DNA of 64,000 nucleotides from Arthrobacter sp. SLBN-112 (lineage in GTDB: Bacteria > Actinomycetota > Actinomycetes > Actinomycetales > Micrococcaceae). Of this stretch, positions 9,312 to 20,203 are shown one piece after another. How positions within the stretch are numbered: position 1 is the first letter of the stretch; each line of letters starts with the position of its first letter. A program made the position numbers and the translations under genes. A model generated the notes under the pieces. That model was not told the DNA's origin. It saw only the letters and a list, made by a program, of their open reading frames with translations, and did not search any database. The DNA is taken from assembly GCF_030944625.1 (NCBI RefSeq), contig NZ_JAUSXY010000001.1, forward strand, positions 2,852,001 through 2,916,000, read 5' to 3'.

Positions 9312-9911
9312 ATGACCAATCCTGCAGCTGCCGGCGGCTACCCCCAGGGCGTCAAACTGGGGGTGGACGTGGGCACCGTCCGGGTAGGGGTGGCCATCTG
9401 TGACCGCGATGCGATCCTGGCCACTCCGTATAAGACCCTCGACCGGAACGCCAAGAAGAACTCCGACGTGCGGGTCATCGCCAAACTGGCGGAGGAACTG
9501 GGAGCCGTCCAGGTTTTCGTGGGCCTGCCCCGGACCATGAAAGGCGAGGAACACGCCTCCGCCAGGATGGCCACCGACTACGCACTGCTCCTGGTCACGG
9601 AGCTTTCCGGCCGCGGTTTGACGGTCCCGGTGAACCTCGTGGACGAGCGGCTGAGCAGTGTCACGGCGCACCGGAACCTGCACGAAGCTGGCATGAGCAG
9701 CAGGAACCACCGTAAAGTAGTTGATCAGGTCGCGGCGGCGGGTATCCTTCAGCACGCCATCGACATGCAGAAAGCCAGGGGAGCGGATGTCGGCTCACGC
9801 GTGACAGCGCCATCCCCGTCCGTGGACCTGGGGGCCGGTGAGGTGGACCAACCAGTCCACGCCCTCCCCGCAGACACGGCCCGATCTTCAGATAATGGAA
9901 GGCAACAGTGA
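9312..9911 (+). CDS. ruvX: Putative pre-16S rRNA nuclease / Holliday junction resolvase-like YqgF
   Basis: RNase H-fold protein of the YqgF/RuvX family, which helps mature the 5' end of 16S rRNA in E. coli. The acidic active-site motifs are visible: LGVDVGTVRVGVAI (about residues 16-29), the middle LPRTMKGEEH, and VDERLSSVTAHRNL with KVVDQVAAAGIL near the C-terminus. The 199-residue product starts at ATG 9312; a longer open frame reaching back into alaS is rejected. The last 35 or so residues are a low-complexity tail. Its stop overlaps the mltG start (GTGA), so the two are translationally coupled. Confidence 0.93.
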   Translation: MTNPAAAGGYPQGVKLGVDVGTVRVGVAICDRDAILATPYKTLDRNAKKNSDVRVIAKLAEELGAVQVFVGLPRTMKGEEHASARMATDYALLLVTELSGRGLTVPVNLVDERLSSVTAHRNLHEAGMSSRNHRKVVDQVAAAGILQHAIDMQKARGADVGSRVTAPSPSVDLGAGEVDQPVHALPADTARSSDNGRQQ

Positions 9912-11671
9912 GCCCTGCCAACATTGACGACACTTCCGGCCCGCAGGACACCGGGGCCGCGAGGCCGTTGACCCGCAAGGAACTGCGCGCACGCGAGAAG
10001 AGCCTCAATACCGGCGGCCACGCCGTCCCCGAGCAGGCTTATGAGACGGGCGAGGTCCCGCCGCCCCCCGTCACGCCGCCGGCAGCCGGTAGCTCCGCCG
10101 CCGAACCAGCCTTCGCTCCGCTGCCTGACGCCGGTGACGTGCCGGCCGCCCCGGAAGTGCCGCCGTCCATTCAGGATGTGCAGCCGGCCGGTGATTCCCA
10201 CCCCGGCCACACCTGGGGCAACGAGCCTTCCGCCCGCACGCACCACGACGACGTTGCGCACCATGGGGAGGCGCATGTTTACCAGGACGTCGCGAACCAC
10301 GAGGACGTGCAGCACGACGACGACGTGGCCCATTTTGAGGACGCGGAGCACCGTGAGGTTGCGCACGCCTACGCGGACACGGCGCATCACCAGAACATGC
10401 AGCACCACGACGACGTGGCCCACCACACGGACCACGCTCTTCTCCTCGACGCCCACCATGACACCGACGGGCACCATTACGGGGAGATTCCCGACGACCA
10501 TGCATACGGCGACGCCGGCCACCACGACGATATGCATCCCGACGCCGCCCACCCGGACGCCATCCACGAGCTGCTTCCTGCCTCCTCGGCAGCCCAGGTA
10601 GTGCCGCGGCCCTCGAAAAAGGTCCGGCGCCGTCGCAGGTTGCTGGCCCTCTTCCTGACACTGGCTGTCTTCGTGACGGCCGTGGCGGTGGGAGCCCAGT
10701 TCCTCAAGCCCCTCCTCGGCAGCGGCAAGCCATCGGACTTCCCCGGACCGGGGACCGGCGAGGTCCACGTGACCGTGCAAAGCGGCGAGGGCACCCGCTC
10801 CGTTGCCACCGACCTTGAGAACCAGCGGGTCGTTGCCAACGCCGATACCTTCATGCAGGCGTTCCACGCATCCGGCGCAACCCTGTCTCCGGGCGACTAC
10901 GTCTTCAAGGCCGAAATGAAGAACGCCGACGCCGTCGACGTCCTTGCCGGCAAAGACAAGTCCAAGGTCATCTACTTCGCCCTCAGCGCCGGCCTGCGGA
11001 TCAGTGACTCGCTGCAGGCGATTTCCGAGGGTTCGGGGGTTTCCGTGCAGCAGCTGCAGGCACTGAGCAACCAACCTGCCCAGTTTGGATTGCCGGCGAA
11101 CGCGAAGAACCTCGAAGGATACCTGGCCCCGGGCGAATACCGTTTCCCGCTGGGTACCCAGGCCAAGGACATCCTCCAGTCCCTGGTGAAAGCCACCACC
11201 GATGAACTGGTGTCGCAGGGAATCACAGACCCCGCCAAGCAATACGAGGCCGTCATTGTGGCCAGTATTGTCCAGGCCGAGGGCGGCCAGGCCGATTACG
11301 GGAACGTGGCGGGCGCGATCTACAACCGCCTTAAGCCGAACGACCAGACCGGCGGCTTCCTCCAGGTCGACTCGGCGGTGACCTACGGCCTGGGCACCAA
11401 GAGCTTGAACTTCACCGATGAACAGCGCAAGGACAAGTCCAACCCGTACAACACCTACGCCAACCCCGGGCTCCCGCCAGGCCCCATCGGCTCTCCCGGC
11501 AAGACTGCCATCGACGCAGCCGCAAAGCCCAAGTCCAATGACTACCTGTACTGGGTGACCGTCAACCTGGACACCAACGAAACGAAGTTCGCGAAAACGC
11601 TGGCCGAACACAACGCCAACGTGGAGCAGTACAACGCGTGGTGCAAAGCCAACGCGGGCCGCTGCACATGA
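9908..11671 (+). CDS. mltG: Endolytic murein transglycosylase with His/Asp-rich cytoplasmic segment
   Basis: Cuts nascent glycan strands to end peptidoglycan polymerisation, acting outside the membrane. The 587-residue protein has a cytoplasmic N-terminus (1-238), a basic stop (KKVRRRRR), one membrane segment (about 245-264), and an extracytoplasmic YceG/MltG domain with the catalytic Glu at residue 458 (SIVQAEGGQADYGNVAGAIYNRL region). Unusual: residues 101-221 contain about 28 His and 22 Asp in loose repeats of the type HHDDVAHH. This segment is absent from standard MltG and could bind metal or be a disordered spacer. GTG start, overlapping the ruvX stop by GTGA. Confidence 0.92.
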   Translation: MSPANIDDTSGPQDTGAARPLTRKELRAREKSLNTGGHAVPEQAYETGEVPPPPVTPPAAGSSAAEPAFAPLPDAGDVPAAPEVPPSIQDVQPAGDSHPGHTWGNEPSARTHHDDVAHHGEAHVYQDVANHEDVQHDDDVAHFEDAEHREVAHAYADTAHHQNMQHHDDVAHHTDHALLLDAHHDTDGHHYGEIPDDHAYGDAGHHDDMHPDAAHPDAIHELLPASSAAQVVPRPSKKVRRRRRLLALFLTLAVFVTAVAVGAQFLKPLLGSGKPSDFPGPGTGEVHVTVQSGEGTRSVATDLENQRVVANADTFMQAFHASGATLSPGDYVFKAEMKNADAVDVLAGKDKSKVIYFALSAGLRISDSLQAISEGSGVSVQQLQALSNQPAQFGLPANAKNLEGYLAPGEYRFPLGTQAKDILQSLVKATTDELVSQGITDPAKQYEAVIVASIVQAEGGQADYGNVAGAIYNRLKPNDQTGGFLQVDSAVTYGLGTKSLNFTDEQRKDKSNPYNTYANPGLPPGPIGSPGKTAIDAAAKPKSNDYLYWVTVNLDTNETKFAKTLAEHNANVEQYNAWCKANAGRCT

Positions 11672-12528
11672 GCCTGCGGGCTGCCGTCCTGGGCCACCCG
11701 ATCAGCCATTCAAAGTCTCCCGCGCTGCACCTTTCGGCGTATGAGCTGCTGGGTGCGGCCATCAGCTACACGGCCATCGACGTCACCGAGCAGCTGCTGC
11801 CGTCCTTCATGCGCCAGATCCGGAACCAGCCCGGCTGGCGCGGGCTCTCCGTGACCATGCCGCTGAAGACCGCAATGCTCGATGAGGTGGACGAAGTACG
11901 GGGAGTGGCGCAGACCCTCGGCGTCGTCAATACCGTGACCTTCGAGGAGTCCGGCAACGGGGTGAAGACTGTCGGTTCCAACACCGACGTCGCAGGGATC
12001 GTCAACGCCCTTTGCCACGCCGGGACCGCTGCGGCACCGTCCGCTGTCATCCTGGGCGGCGGTGGCACCGCGGCGTCGGCCGTTGCTGCCCTGAAGGAAC
12101 TTGGCACCGCCACAGTTCAGGTCTTCGTCCGTGATTCTTCGCGGACGGCGGACGTCCGCGCCGCTGCCGACAGCCTGGGCGTCGCGCTGGAGGTCCGTCC
12201 GCTCGCTGCCGCTGCGCGCCCGACGTCGGAGGCCGACGTCGTCATCTCCACCCTGCCGCCGCGCGCGGCCGACGGGCTCGCAGCGGAAATCGCCGCCTTG
12301 AAGACACCGACGCCGGGTGTACTCCTGGACGTCGCGTACGATCCCTGGCCCAGCCTGGTGGCCTCTGTATGGCAGGCCGGCGGCGGCCGCGTGGTGCCCG
12401 GCCTGGAGATGCTGCTGTACCAGGCCGTGGAGCAGGTGCGACTCTTCACCCGGCGCGGGGAAGACGTTAACGCAGCTGTCATAGATGTGATGTGTGACGC
12501 AGTCGGCCTCGCCCGACGGGCGTTGTGA
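11668..12528 (+). CDS. aroE: Shikimate dehydrogenase
   Basis: Reduces 3-dehydroshikimate to shikimate with NADPH. The 286-residue protein has the substrate motif [13 protein letters not shown] (about residues 8-20), the catalytic Lys in VTMPLK, and the Rossmann motif [16 protein letters not shown] at about 127-142. The start is ATG 11668, which overlaps the mltG stop (ATGA); an upstream in-frame GTG at 11638 would extend into mltG without need. Together with aroC, aroK and aroB it forms the chorismate block. Confidence 0.95.
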   Translation: MSLRAAVLGHPISHSKSPALHLSAYELLGAAISYTAIDVTEQLLPSFMRQIRNQPGWRGLSVTMPLKTAMLDEVDEVRGVAQTLGVVNTVTFEESGNGVKTVGSNTDVAGIVNALCHAGTAAAPSAVILGGGGTAASAVAALKELGTATVQVFVRDSSRTADVRAAADSLGVALEVRPLAAAARPTSEADVVISTLPPRAADGLAAEIAALKTPTPGVLLDVAYDPWPSLVASVWQAGGGRVVPGLEMLLYQAVEQVRLFTRRGEDVNAAVIDVMCDAVGLARRAL

Positions 12529-12554
12529 CCGCCCTACGTGGCAGGATGGAAATT

Positions 12555-13750
12555 ATGCGTTGGTTGACTGCCGGTGAATCCCATGGCCCGGCTTTGATGG
12601 GAATTATTGAGGGTGTTCCCGCAGGTGTGGAAATCACCAGCGGGGACATCGCTGACTCCCTGGCCCGCCGCCGGCTCGGCTATGGCCGCGGCGCACGGAT
12701 GAAGTTCGAACAGGACGTGGTCACCATCCTGGGCGGGGTCCGGCACGGCCGCACCCAGGGCGGTCCCGTCGCCATCCAGGTGGGCAACACCGAATGGCCC
12801 AAATGGGAGCAGATCATGTCTGCCGACCCTGTGGACCCCGAACTCCTCGCCGACCAGGCCCGCAACGCGCCGCTGACGCGGCCGCGCCCCGGCCACGCCG
12901 ACTTCACCGGCATGCAGAAATATGGCTTCGATGAGGCCCGTCCCGTCCTGGAGCGCGCAAGCGCCCGCGAAACCGCAACCCGTGTGGCGCTTGGCACCGT
13001 GGCAGCCCGGTTCCTCCGGCAGCTTGGGATCGAGCTGGTCAGCCACACCGTTTCCATCGCCAGCGTCACTGTGCCCGAAGGCCGCCCGCTGCCGTTGCCC
13101 GGCGATGTGATCGCCTTGGACACGGATCCGCTGCGCTGCTTCGACCGCGAAACCTCCGACGCCATGGTTGCCGAGGTGGACGCCGCGCACAAGGAAGGCG
13201 AAACGCTCGGCGGCGTGGTGGAAGTCCTCGCCTACGGGCTTCCGCCCGGACTGGGCAGCTATGTGCACTGGGACCGCCGGCTCGACGCCCGGCTGGCCGC
13301 GGCGCTCATGGGAATCCAGGCCATCAAGGGCGTGGAGGTGGGCGACGGCTTCCTGACCGCGGCACGCCGGGGTTCGGCCGCCCACGACGAGATCGTCCGG
13401 GACGCCAAGGGCCGCATCGGCCGCACCAGCAACCGCGCAGGCGGTATCGAAGGCGGAATGAGCATCGGTGACGTCCTCCGGGTCCGTGCCGCTATGAAGC
13501 CCATCGCCACGGTGCCGCGCGCCCTGCGCACCATCGACGTCAGCACCGGTGAACCGGCCAAAGCCCACCACCAGCGCTCGGACGTTTGTGCCGTCCCGGC
13601 CGCAGGCGTCGTGGCCGAGGCCATGGTTGCCCTGGTCCTGGCCGAAGCCGTCATCGAGAAATTCGGCGGCGACTCCGTGGCGGAAACCGCCCGCAACATC
13701 AAGGGTTACCTGGACAACATCCCGGCTTCCCTGGACTCGATCGGCCAATA

Positions 13751-13751
<1 letters not shown>
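12555..13751 (+). CDS. aroC: Chorismate synthase
   Basis: Makes chorismate from EPSP using reduced FMN, the last common step of aromatic synthesis. The 398-residue protein has the family signatures GESHGPAL (residues 7-14, His10 catalytic), [23 protein letters not shown] and the C-terminal [20 protein letters not shown]. The ATG at 12555 is chosen because residues [11 protein letters not shown] match the family start; in-frame starts at 12525 and 12546 are possible but add nothing conserved. It follows aroE by 26 bases. Confidence 0.97.
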
Positions 13752-15407
<1,656 letters not shown>

Positions 15408-15408
<1 letters not shown>

Positions 15409-15926
15409 TGCGGGGCGACATGACCGGCACCGCCGACTGGCCCCAGGCCGGGTTCCCAGGAATCCGCATCAACCCGGATACCCTGATGCCGCAGATCGTC
15501 AATGAGGACGCTGTCCGGGAAGCCCTGTCAGCTTCAACAGACCCTGCCGACCACATCTTCGTCCTGCTGGTCGAAGGCCACGCCTCCGAGGCGGCCGAAC
15601 TCCTGGCCGAAGCACGGTTCAAGGACCCGGAATCGTTCAGGTTGCGCGTCTTCGAAGCCGAGGTACTGAGCATCACCCACCGGATGGACCGCGCCATTGA
15701 ACTGTTCCGGCAGCTCCTGGCCGAGGTCCACGGAACTCCCCGCGAAGCGCTGGCACTGCAGTTCCTGGGCACCACCCAGTACGCAGCAGGCCAGACCTCC
15801 GCCGCTGTGGAGTCCTTCTCCAAAGCCCTGGACCTGCGGGTGGCACAGTCCGCGGATGCCGCCCAGATCTACTCCTCCACCGTGGCGCTCCAGCGGGCAC
15901 GGGACATCCTGGATTTGGCCTGCTGA
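15408..15926 (+). CDS. TPR-like protein in the aro cluster
   Basis: Protein of 172 residues with alternating amphipathic helices that fit about two to three tetratricopeptide-like repeats ([59 protein letters not shown]). TPR folds mediate protein contacts; no enzyme motif is present. The ATG overlaps the aroB stop (TGATG), so it is translationally coupled to the shikimate genes; ATG 15420 is an alternative start. Its partner is unknown. It may be a Micrococcaceae-specific companion of the pathway, but that is inference. Confidence 0.75.
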
Positions 15927-15970
15927 GGCGGCAGCCGACGGCAGCGGAAAGGCTGCCCGGTATTTACCGG

Positions 15971-16047
15971 TAGAATGGTTGTGGAATTTTTGCATCCACG
16001 CGATTTTTGACAAACACGTGCAGGCGGGCCGAATTGGTTTGCCCGCC
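15971..16047 (+). promoter_or_regulatory. Candidate efp promoter and 5' leader hairpin
   Basis: The 172 bases before efp hold TAGAAT (15971-15976), a good -10 box without a clear -35, and a downstream TTGACA (16007-16012) without a good -10. A 7-bp stem GGCGGGC (16023-16029) with GCCCGCC (16041-16047) would form in the leader about 50 bases before the start codon. Its function is unknown. Confidence 0.35.
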
Positions 16048-16098
16048 CGGCATACAGCACTGGCCCACACGGCCGGACAACGAAACCAGAGGAAACCA

Positions 16099-16662
16099 GT
16101 GGCAACCACTAACGACATTAAGAACGGAACGGTCCTGAAGCTCGAGGGCCAGCTGTGGAACATCATCGAGTTCCAGCACGTCAAGCCCGGCAAGGGCGGC
16201 GCATTCGTCCGCACCAAGATGCGCAACGTGATGTCCGGCAAGGTTGTCGACAAGACCTTCAACGCCGGCCTCAAGATTGAGACGGCCACCGTCGACCGCC
16301 GCGACTACCAGTACCTCTACCAGGACGGCGCGGACTTCGTGTTCATGGACACCTCCGACTACGACCAGATCACCGTTTCCGGTGCCACGGTGGGGGACGC
16401 CACCAACTTCATGCTTGAGAACCAGATGGTGAACATCGCCATCCACGACGGCAACCCCCTCTACATCGAACTGCCGCCGAGCGTTGTCCTCGAAATCACC
16501 TACACCGAGCCGGGCCTGCAGGGCGACCGCTCGTCCGCCGGCACCAAGCCTGCCACCCTGGAAACGGGCTACGAGATCCAGGTTCCGCTGTTCATCGAAA
16601 ACAACACCAAGGTCAAGGTGGACACCCGCGACGGCAGCTACCTGGGCCGGGTCACCGAGTAG
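16099..16662 (+). CDS. efp: Elongation factor P
   Basis: Rescues ribosomes stalled at proline runs. The 187-residue protein has three beta-barrel domains. The tip loop reads KPGKGGAF with Lys32 at the position that contacts the CCA end; actinobacterial EF-P is reported to use an unmodified Lys in a Gly/Pro-rich loop, and this sequence fits that type. C-terminal signature: [20 protein letters not shown]. The GTG at 16099 follows AGAGGAA (16088-16094). The longer open frame upstream runs back through the TPR gene and is rejected. Its stop overlaps the nusB start. Confidence 0.97.
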   Translation: MATTNDIKNGTVLKLEGQLWNIIEFQHVKPGKGGAFVRTKMRNVMSGKVVDKTFNAGLKIETATVDRRDYQYLYQDGADFVFMDTSDYDQITVSGATVGDATNFMLENQMVNIAIHDGNPLYIELPPSVVLEITYTEPGLQGDRSSAGTKPATLETGYEIQVPLFIENNTKVKVDTRDGSYLGRVTE

Positions 16663-17072
16663 TGAGCGCCCGCGGTAAAGCCCGCAACAGGGCACTGGAT
16701 GTTCTTTTCGAGGCGGAGCAGCGCTCTGTTTCGGCGTTTGACGTGCTTCGTGCCCGCCGGGAAAAGACCGACCAGGTGGTCAACCCCTACACCCTGGAAA
16801 TCGTCGAGGGCGTAGTGTCCCAGCAGGCAGCCATTGATGAGTTCCTGGAGACCTACTCGCAGGGCTGGAGCCTGGAACGCATGCCGTCCGTGGACCGCAT
16901 CATCCTGCGTATCGGCACCTGGGAGCTCCTGTACAACGACGACGTCCCGGACGGCGTAGCGGTCAGCGAGGCTGTTGCGCTGGCCAAGACGTTGTCAACG
17001 GATGAGTCGCCGCAGTTCATCAACGGCCTGCTCGGCAGGCTGCAGCAGTTGAAGCCATCGCTGCTCGCCTGA
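16662..17072 (+). CDS. nusB: Transcription antitermination protein NusB
   Basis: Binds BoxA RNA with S10 (NusE) to support rRNA transcription. The 136-residue all-helical protein starts with the family pattern SARGKARNRALDVLFEAEQR and has the central WSLERMPSVDRIILRIGTWELLY motif and the C-terminal FINGLLGRL. The GTG start shares its G with the efp TAG stop (TAGTG). It ends the run of genes that starts at ruvX and is followed by a strong hairpin. Confidence 0.96.
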   Translation: MSARGKARNRALDVLFEAEQRSVSAFDVLRARREKTDQVVNPYTLEIVEGVVSQQAAIDEFLETYSQGWSLERMPSVDRIILRIGTWELLYNDDVPDGVAVSEAVALAKTLSTDESPQFINGLLGRLQQLKPSLLA

Positions 17073-17104
17073 CCTGACAACCAGGTCCACAGCATGTGAC
17101 GCGG

Positions 17105-17136
17105 AAGGGGCCCGCCGGTCAACCGGCGGGCCCCTT
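17105..17136. terminator. Bidirectional terminator between nusB and the PrsW gene
   Basis: A 15-bp perfect inverted repeat: AAGGGGCCCGCCGGT (17105-17119) with ACCGGCGGGCCCCTT (17122-17136). It lies 32 bases after the nusB stop and 8 bases before the stop of the convergent minus-strand gene, so it can end both transcripts. Confidence 0.88.
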
Positions 17137-17144
17137 CTGCGTTC

Positions 17145-18419
17145 TCAACCGGAGACCGCTGCGCGGAGCTCGAGGATCCTTTGGAGCTGCTGCCGTTCTT
17201 CGGCCTGGTGGAGGGCCACGTCCCGTCCGCTCAGGATCCGCTGGCGGGTATTGGCCAGCTGTGTGGCGGCCTTCAGGAACTGCCGCATCTGCGGCTTCCG
17301 GCCGGAGTTGGCGGCCCATGCCAAGGCCGTGCGCCTGCCTCCGGGGGTCGCCAGGAGCTGGACCTCGTCGGGGGTGAACCAGCCCGCGGCCGAATACTCC
17401 AGCAGCCGCTGCCGGGTCAGGCGCTTCTCGGCAACCCGAAGGAAGATGATGCCGCCTACCGCCAGCAGGAAGATCGGAACCTGGACCACGATGTAGTCCA
17501 GCAGGAAACCCCGTCCCATGCTGTTCCACCTGTTGTGCAGGAACATGGCCGGCAGCAGCCCGACGAGGAACGCTGCCACGGAGGCTCCGGTGTGCCACTT
17601 CCTTGCGGCGAAACCCATGACCAGGCCGGTGGTTCCGGTGAAGATCGCGTGTGCGAATGGCGACATCACGCCGCGGAGGAAGAAGATTTGGGCGAGGTCG
17701 CCGGCCGGGGAGGCTGAGTCGGCCACAGCCCTGCCGAAGTAGAGGATGTTTTCGGTGAAGGCGAACCCGCCGGCGATGGTGAAGGCGAACACGACGCCGT
17801 CCACGGGCCCGTCGAACTGCCGTCGCGCTGCCAGCAGGATGATCAGCAGGCCCAGGGATTTAGCGAATTCCTCTACGATGGGCGCCTGCACAGTGGCCAT
17901 ATAGGTCTGCAGGTCCGGCTGGTCGGTGAACTGGAATGCGACCACGAAGAACGGCTGGATAAGCAGCGTCACGGCTACGGATACCGCTGCGCCCCAGATG
18001 AACGCGAAGAACAGCAGCCGCTTGGGTTCCGGTTCCCACCTGTCGATGATGTGGACCGCCCCCAGGACCACGGACAAGGGAATCATCGACGCCAGGAACC
18101 CGATCAGGAATCCGGCGGCGCCGGTGTTGGACAGAAGGAACGGGACCACCAGGAACAGGCTCAGGAGGGCGAGGACACCGCCTGCTATGGAGAGCCCCGC
18201 CAGTCCGCTCCGCGCCCGCGATGCCCGCAGTACAGTCCCTTGGACCTGGGGCCCGACCGTGGCCAACGGAAGGCCACCGTGCCCTGGTGCTGAGCGGTAG
18301 TGTCCGGGATGGACCTGGCCCATCCAGCTGGGGTTGGCCTGCTGGGGCACGGGCCCGGGCGCCTCGCGATACGGGTCGTCCGGGAGCCCGGGTGTTGGTC
18401 GCTGCGGATACGTCGGCAT
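17145..18419 (-). CDS. PrsW-family intramembrane metalloprotease
   Basis: Putative membrane-embedded protease of the PrsW family (in Bacillus PrsW cuts an anti-sigma factor). The 424-residue protein has a Pro-rich cytoplasmic N-terminus (1-75), about eight membrane segments between residues 78 and 335, and the family motifs PIVEEFAKSLG (catalytic EE), FAFTENILYFGR and SPFAHAIFTG. A soluble C-terminal tail of about 80 residues follows. The start is ATG 18419, preceded by a -10 box at leaderless spacing; the open frame upstream to 19067 overlaps pyrR and is rejected. The substrate is unknown. Confidence 0.88.
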   Translation of the reverse strand: MPTYPQRPTPGLPDDPYREAPGPVPQQANPSWMGQVHPGHYRSAPGHGGLPLATVGPQVQGTVLRASRARSGLAGLSIAGGVLALLSLFLVVPFLLSNTGAAGFLIGFLASMIPLSVVLGAVHIIDRWEPEPKRLLFFAFIWGAAVSVAVTLLIQPFFVVAFQFTDQPDLQTYMATVQAPIVEEFAKSLGLLIILLAARRQFDGPVDGVVFAFTIAGGFAFTENILYFGRAVADSASPAGDLAQIFFLRGVMSPFAHAIFTGTTGLVMGFAARKWHTGASVAAFLVGLLPAMFLHNRWNSMGRGFLLDYIVVQVPIFLLAVGGIIFLRVAEKRLTRQRLLEYSAAGWFTPDEVQLLATPGGRRTALAWAANSGRKPQMRQFLKAATQLANTRQRILSGRDVALHQAEERQQLQRILELRAAVSG

Positions 18420-18426
18420 ACCCGAA

Positions 18427-18455
18427 AGCCTAGGCGGGGGCCGCCGGACGGCCAA
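18427..18455 (-). promoter_or_regulatory. Leaderless promoter of the PrsW gene
   Basis: On the minus strand TTGGCC (18455-18450), a 17-base spacer and TAGGCT (18432-18427) form a good promoter; the -10 ends 7 bases before the ATG at 18419. There is no Shine-Dalgarno sequence in between, so the mRNA probably begins at the start codon. Confidence 0.6.
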
Positions 18456-18534
18456 GGAACCGGAAACCCGCGCCATCCGATGTGACCAGCAACGCGTTCC
18501 CGGGGCACGGGCAGCCGGAGGCCATGTGGTAATT

Positions 18535-18562
18535 TTGAACAGCAAATATTCCTTTTTTAATT
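18535..18562 (+). promoter_or_regulatory. Candidate promoter of the pyr operon
   Basis: An unusually AT-rich patch before pyrR contains TTGAAC (18535-18540), a 16-base spacer and TTAATT (18557-18562). This would give a leader of only about 25 bases before the TTG start. No PyrR-type attenuator hairpins or long leader are visible in the 177 bases upstream. Confidence 0.4.
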
Positions 18563-18596
18563 CCGTCCTGTGAGGCGGGGAAAGGGGAGACGAGCG

Positions 18597-19184
18597 TTGA
18601 CTTCTGTCACCAGCGCACCGGTTCCAGCCAGGGTTGTCCTCAGCCAGGCGGACATTGACCGGGCACTCACTCGTATCGCCCATGAGATCCTCGAAGCCAA
18701 CAAGGGATCCCGGGACCTGGTCCTGCTGGGCATTCCCCGCCGCGGTTACCCGCTGGCTCTCCGGCTGGCCGAAAAAATCGCCGCCGCCGACGCCACCGTG
18801 GACGCCGCCGCCATCGTGGGCCAGCTCGACGTCACCATGTTCCGCGACGACCTGTCCCACCAGGGGACCCGGCCGCCGTACCCCACCAAACTGCCCCGCA
18901 CAGGCATCGACAACAAGGTGGTGGTACTGATCGACGACGTCCTGTACTCCGGCCGCACCATCCGCGCCGCCCTGGACGCCCTCGTGGACCTCGGCCGGCC
19001 GCGCATCGTCCGGCTTGCAGTCCTGATCGACCGGGGCCACCGCGAACTTCCCATCCGCGCTGACCATGTTGGCAAGAACCTGCCCACGTCCTCAGCCGAA
19101 AAGGTACGGGTCCGGCTCGAGGAGACCGACACGCCCGAGGGCGGAACCCCGGTCAACGAAGTCGTAATCGAGGGCGGCGCATGA
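18597..19184 (+). CDS. pyrR: Bifunctional pyr operon regulator / uracil phosphoribosyltransferase
   Basis: UMP-responsive RNA-binding regulator with uracil phosphoribosyltransferase activity. The 195-residue protein has the PRPP-binding loop [19 protein letters not shown] (about residues 103-121) and the family motifs [19 protein letters not shown] and [20 protein letters not shown]. The start chosen is TTG 18597, placed 7 bases after AGGGGAG; an upstream GTG at 18570 has no ribosome site. First gene of the pyrimidine operon; overlaps pyrB (ATGA). Confidence 0.94.
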   Translation: MTSVTSAPVPARVVLSQADIDRALTRIAHEILEANKGSRDLVLLGIPRRGYPLALRLAEKIAAADATVDAAAIVGQLDVTMFRDDLSHQGTRPPYPTKLPRTGIDNKVVVLIDDVLYSGRTIRAALDALVDLGRPRIVRLAVLIDRGHRELPIRADHVGKNLPTSSAEKVRVRLEETDTPEGGTPVNEVVIEGGA

Positions 19185-20203
19185 AACACCTCCTATCCAC
19201 CCAGGACCTCAGCCTTGCGAACGCCATCCGCATCCTGGACACCGCCGAGGAAATGTCTGCCGTGGGGGAGCGGGAAGTCAAGAAACTCCCGGCCCTGCGC
19301 GGACGCACAGTGGTCAACCTCTTCTTCGAGGACTCCACCCGGACCCGCATCTCCTTCGAAGCCGCCGCCAAGCGGCTGTCTGCCGACGTGATCAACTTCG
19401 CCGCCAAGGGGTCTTCGGTATCCAAGGGAGAGTCCCTCAAGGACACCGCCCAGACGCTGTCCGCCATGGGTGCCGACGCCGTCGTCATCCGCCACTGGGC
19501 GTCCGGCGCGCCACACAGGCTCGCTGCAACGGACTGGATCGACGCCGGTGTCATCAATGCCGGGGACGGCACCCACGAACACCCCACCCAAGCCCTCCTC
19601 GACGCCTTCACGATGCGCCGGCACTGGGCCCGTCTGGCCGGCACCGGGTCGGAAGGAACCGACCTCAAGGGCCTGCGTGTAGCCATCGTGGGCGACGTCC
19701 TGCACTCGCGCGTGGCGCGATCCAACGTCTGGCTGCTCCGTACCCTTGGTGCTGAGGTCACCTTGGTGGCGCCGCCCACGCTGCTGCCGGTCGGCGTCGA
19801 ACAATGGCCCTGCAGCGTCAGCTATGACCTTGACCAAACCCTGGCCAACGGTGTGGACGCCGTCATGATGCTCCGCGTCCAGGGCGAACGCATGAACGCC
19901 TCGTTCTTCCCCAGCACCAGGGAATACTCCCGCCGTTGGGGATTCGACGACAACCGGCTCCGCGCCCTGGACGACCTCGGCATGACCGATACCATCATCA
20001 TGCATCCCGGTCCCATGAACCGGGGCCTGGAAATCAGCGCCGCCGCAGCGGACTCACCCCGGTCCACCGTCCTGGCGCAGGTCCGCAACGGCGTGTCCGT
20101 CCGGATGGCCGCACTGTACCTGCTGCTCTCCGGGGATTCCCGCGAACCAGCCGCAACCCGGGCCCCGGCCTACACCGCCCCGCCCATCAAGGAGAGCATC
20201 TGA
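19181..20203 (+). CDS. pyrB: Aspartate carbamoyltransferase catalytic subunit
   Basis: Joins carbamoyl phosphate and aspartate, the second step of UMP synthesis. The 340-residue protein has the carbamoyl-phosphate site [13 protein letters not shown] (about residues 46-58), the [10 protein letters not shown] loop, [13 protein letters not shown] and the C-terminal MHPGPMNRG. There is no pyrI regulatory subunit, as expected for actinobacteria. ATG start overlapping the pyrR stop by 4 bases. Confidence 0.97.
   Translation: MKHLLSTQDLSLANAIRILDTAEEMSAVGEREVKKLPALRGRTVVNLFFEDSTRTRISFEAAAKRLSADVINFAAKGSSVSKGESLKDTAQTLSAMGADAVVIRHWASGAPHRLAATDWIDAGVINAGDGTHEHPTQALLDAFTMRRHWARLAGTGSEGTDLKGLRVAIVGDVLHSRVARSNVWLLRTLGAEVTLVAPPTLLPVGVEQWPCSVSYDLDQTLANGVDAVMMLRVQGERMNASFFPSTREYSRRWGFDDNRLRALDDLGMTDTIIMHPGPMNRGLEISAAAADSPRSTVLAQVRNGVSVRMAALYLLLSGDSREPAATRAPAYTAPPIKESI

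Noticed and set aside
10208..10570. Tandem repeat or CRISPR-like array in mltG
   Set aside because: Repeats are short, imperfect and in frame, so they belong to the coding sequence; there are no equal spacers.
9749..11611. 620-residue minus-strand open frame across mltG
   Set aside because: Shadow of mltG; the Val/Gly-rich low-complexity part mirrors the His/Asp-rich coding repeats.
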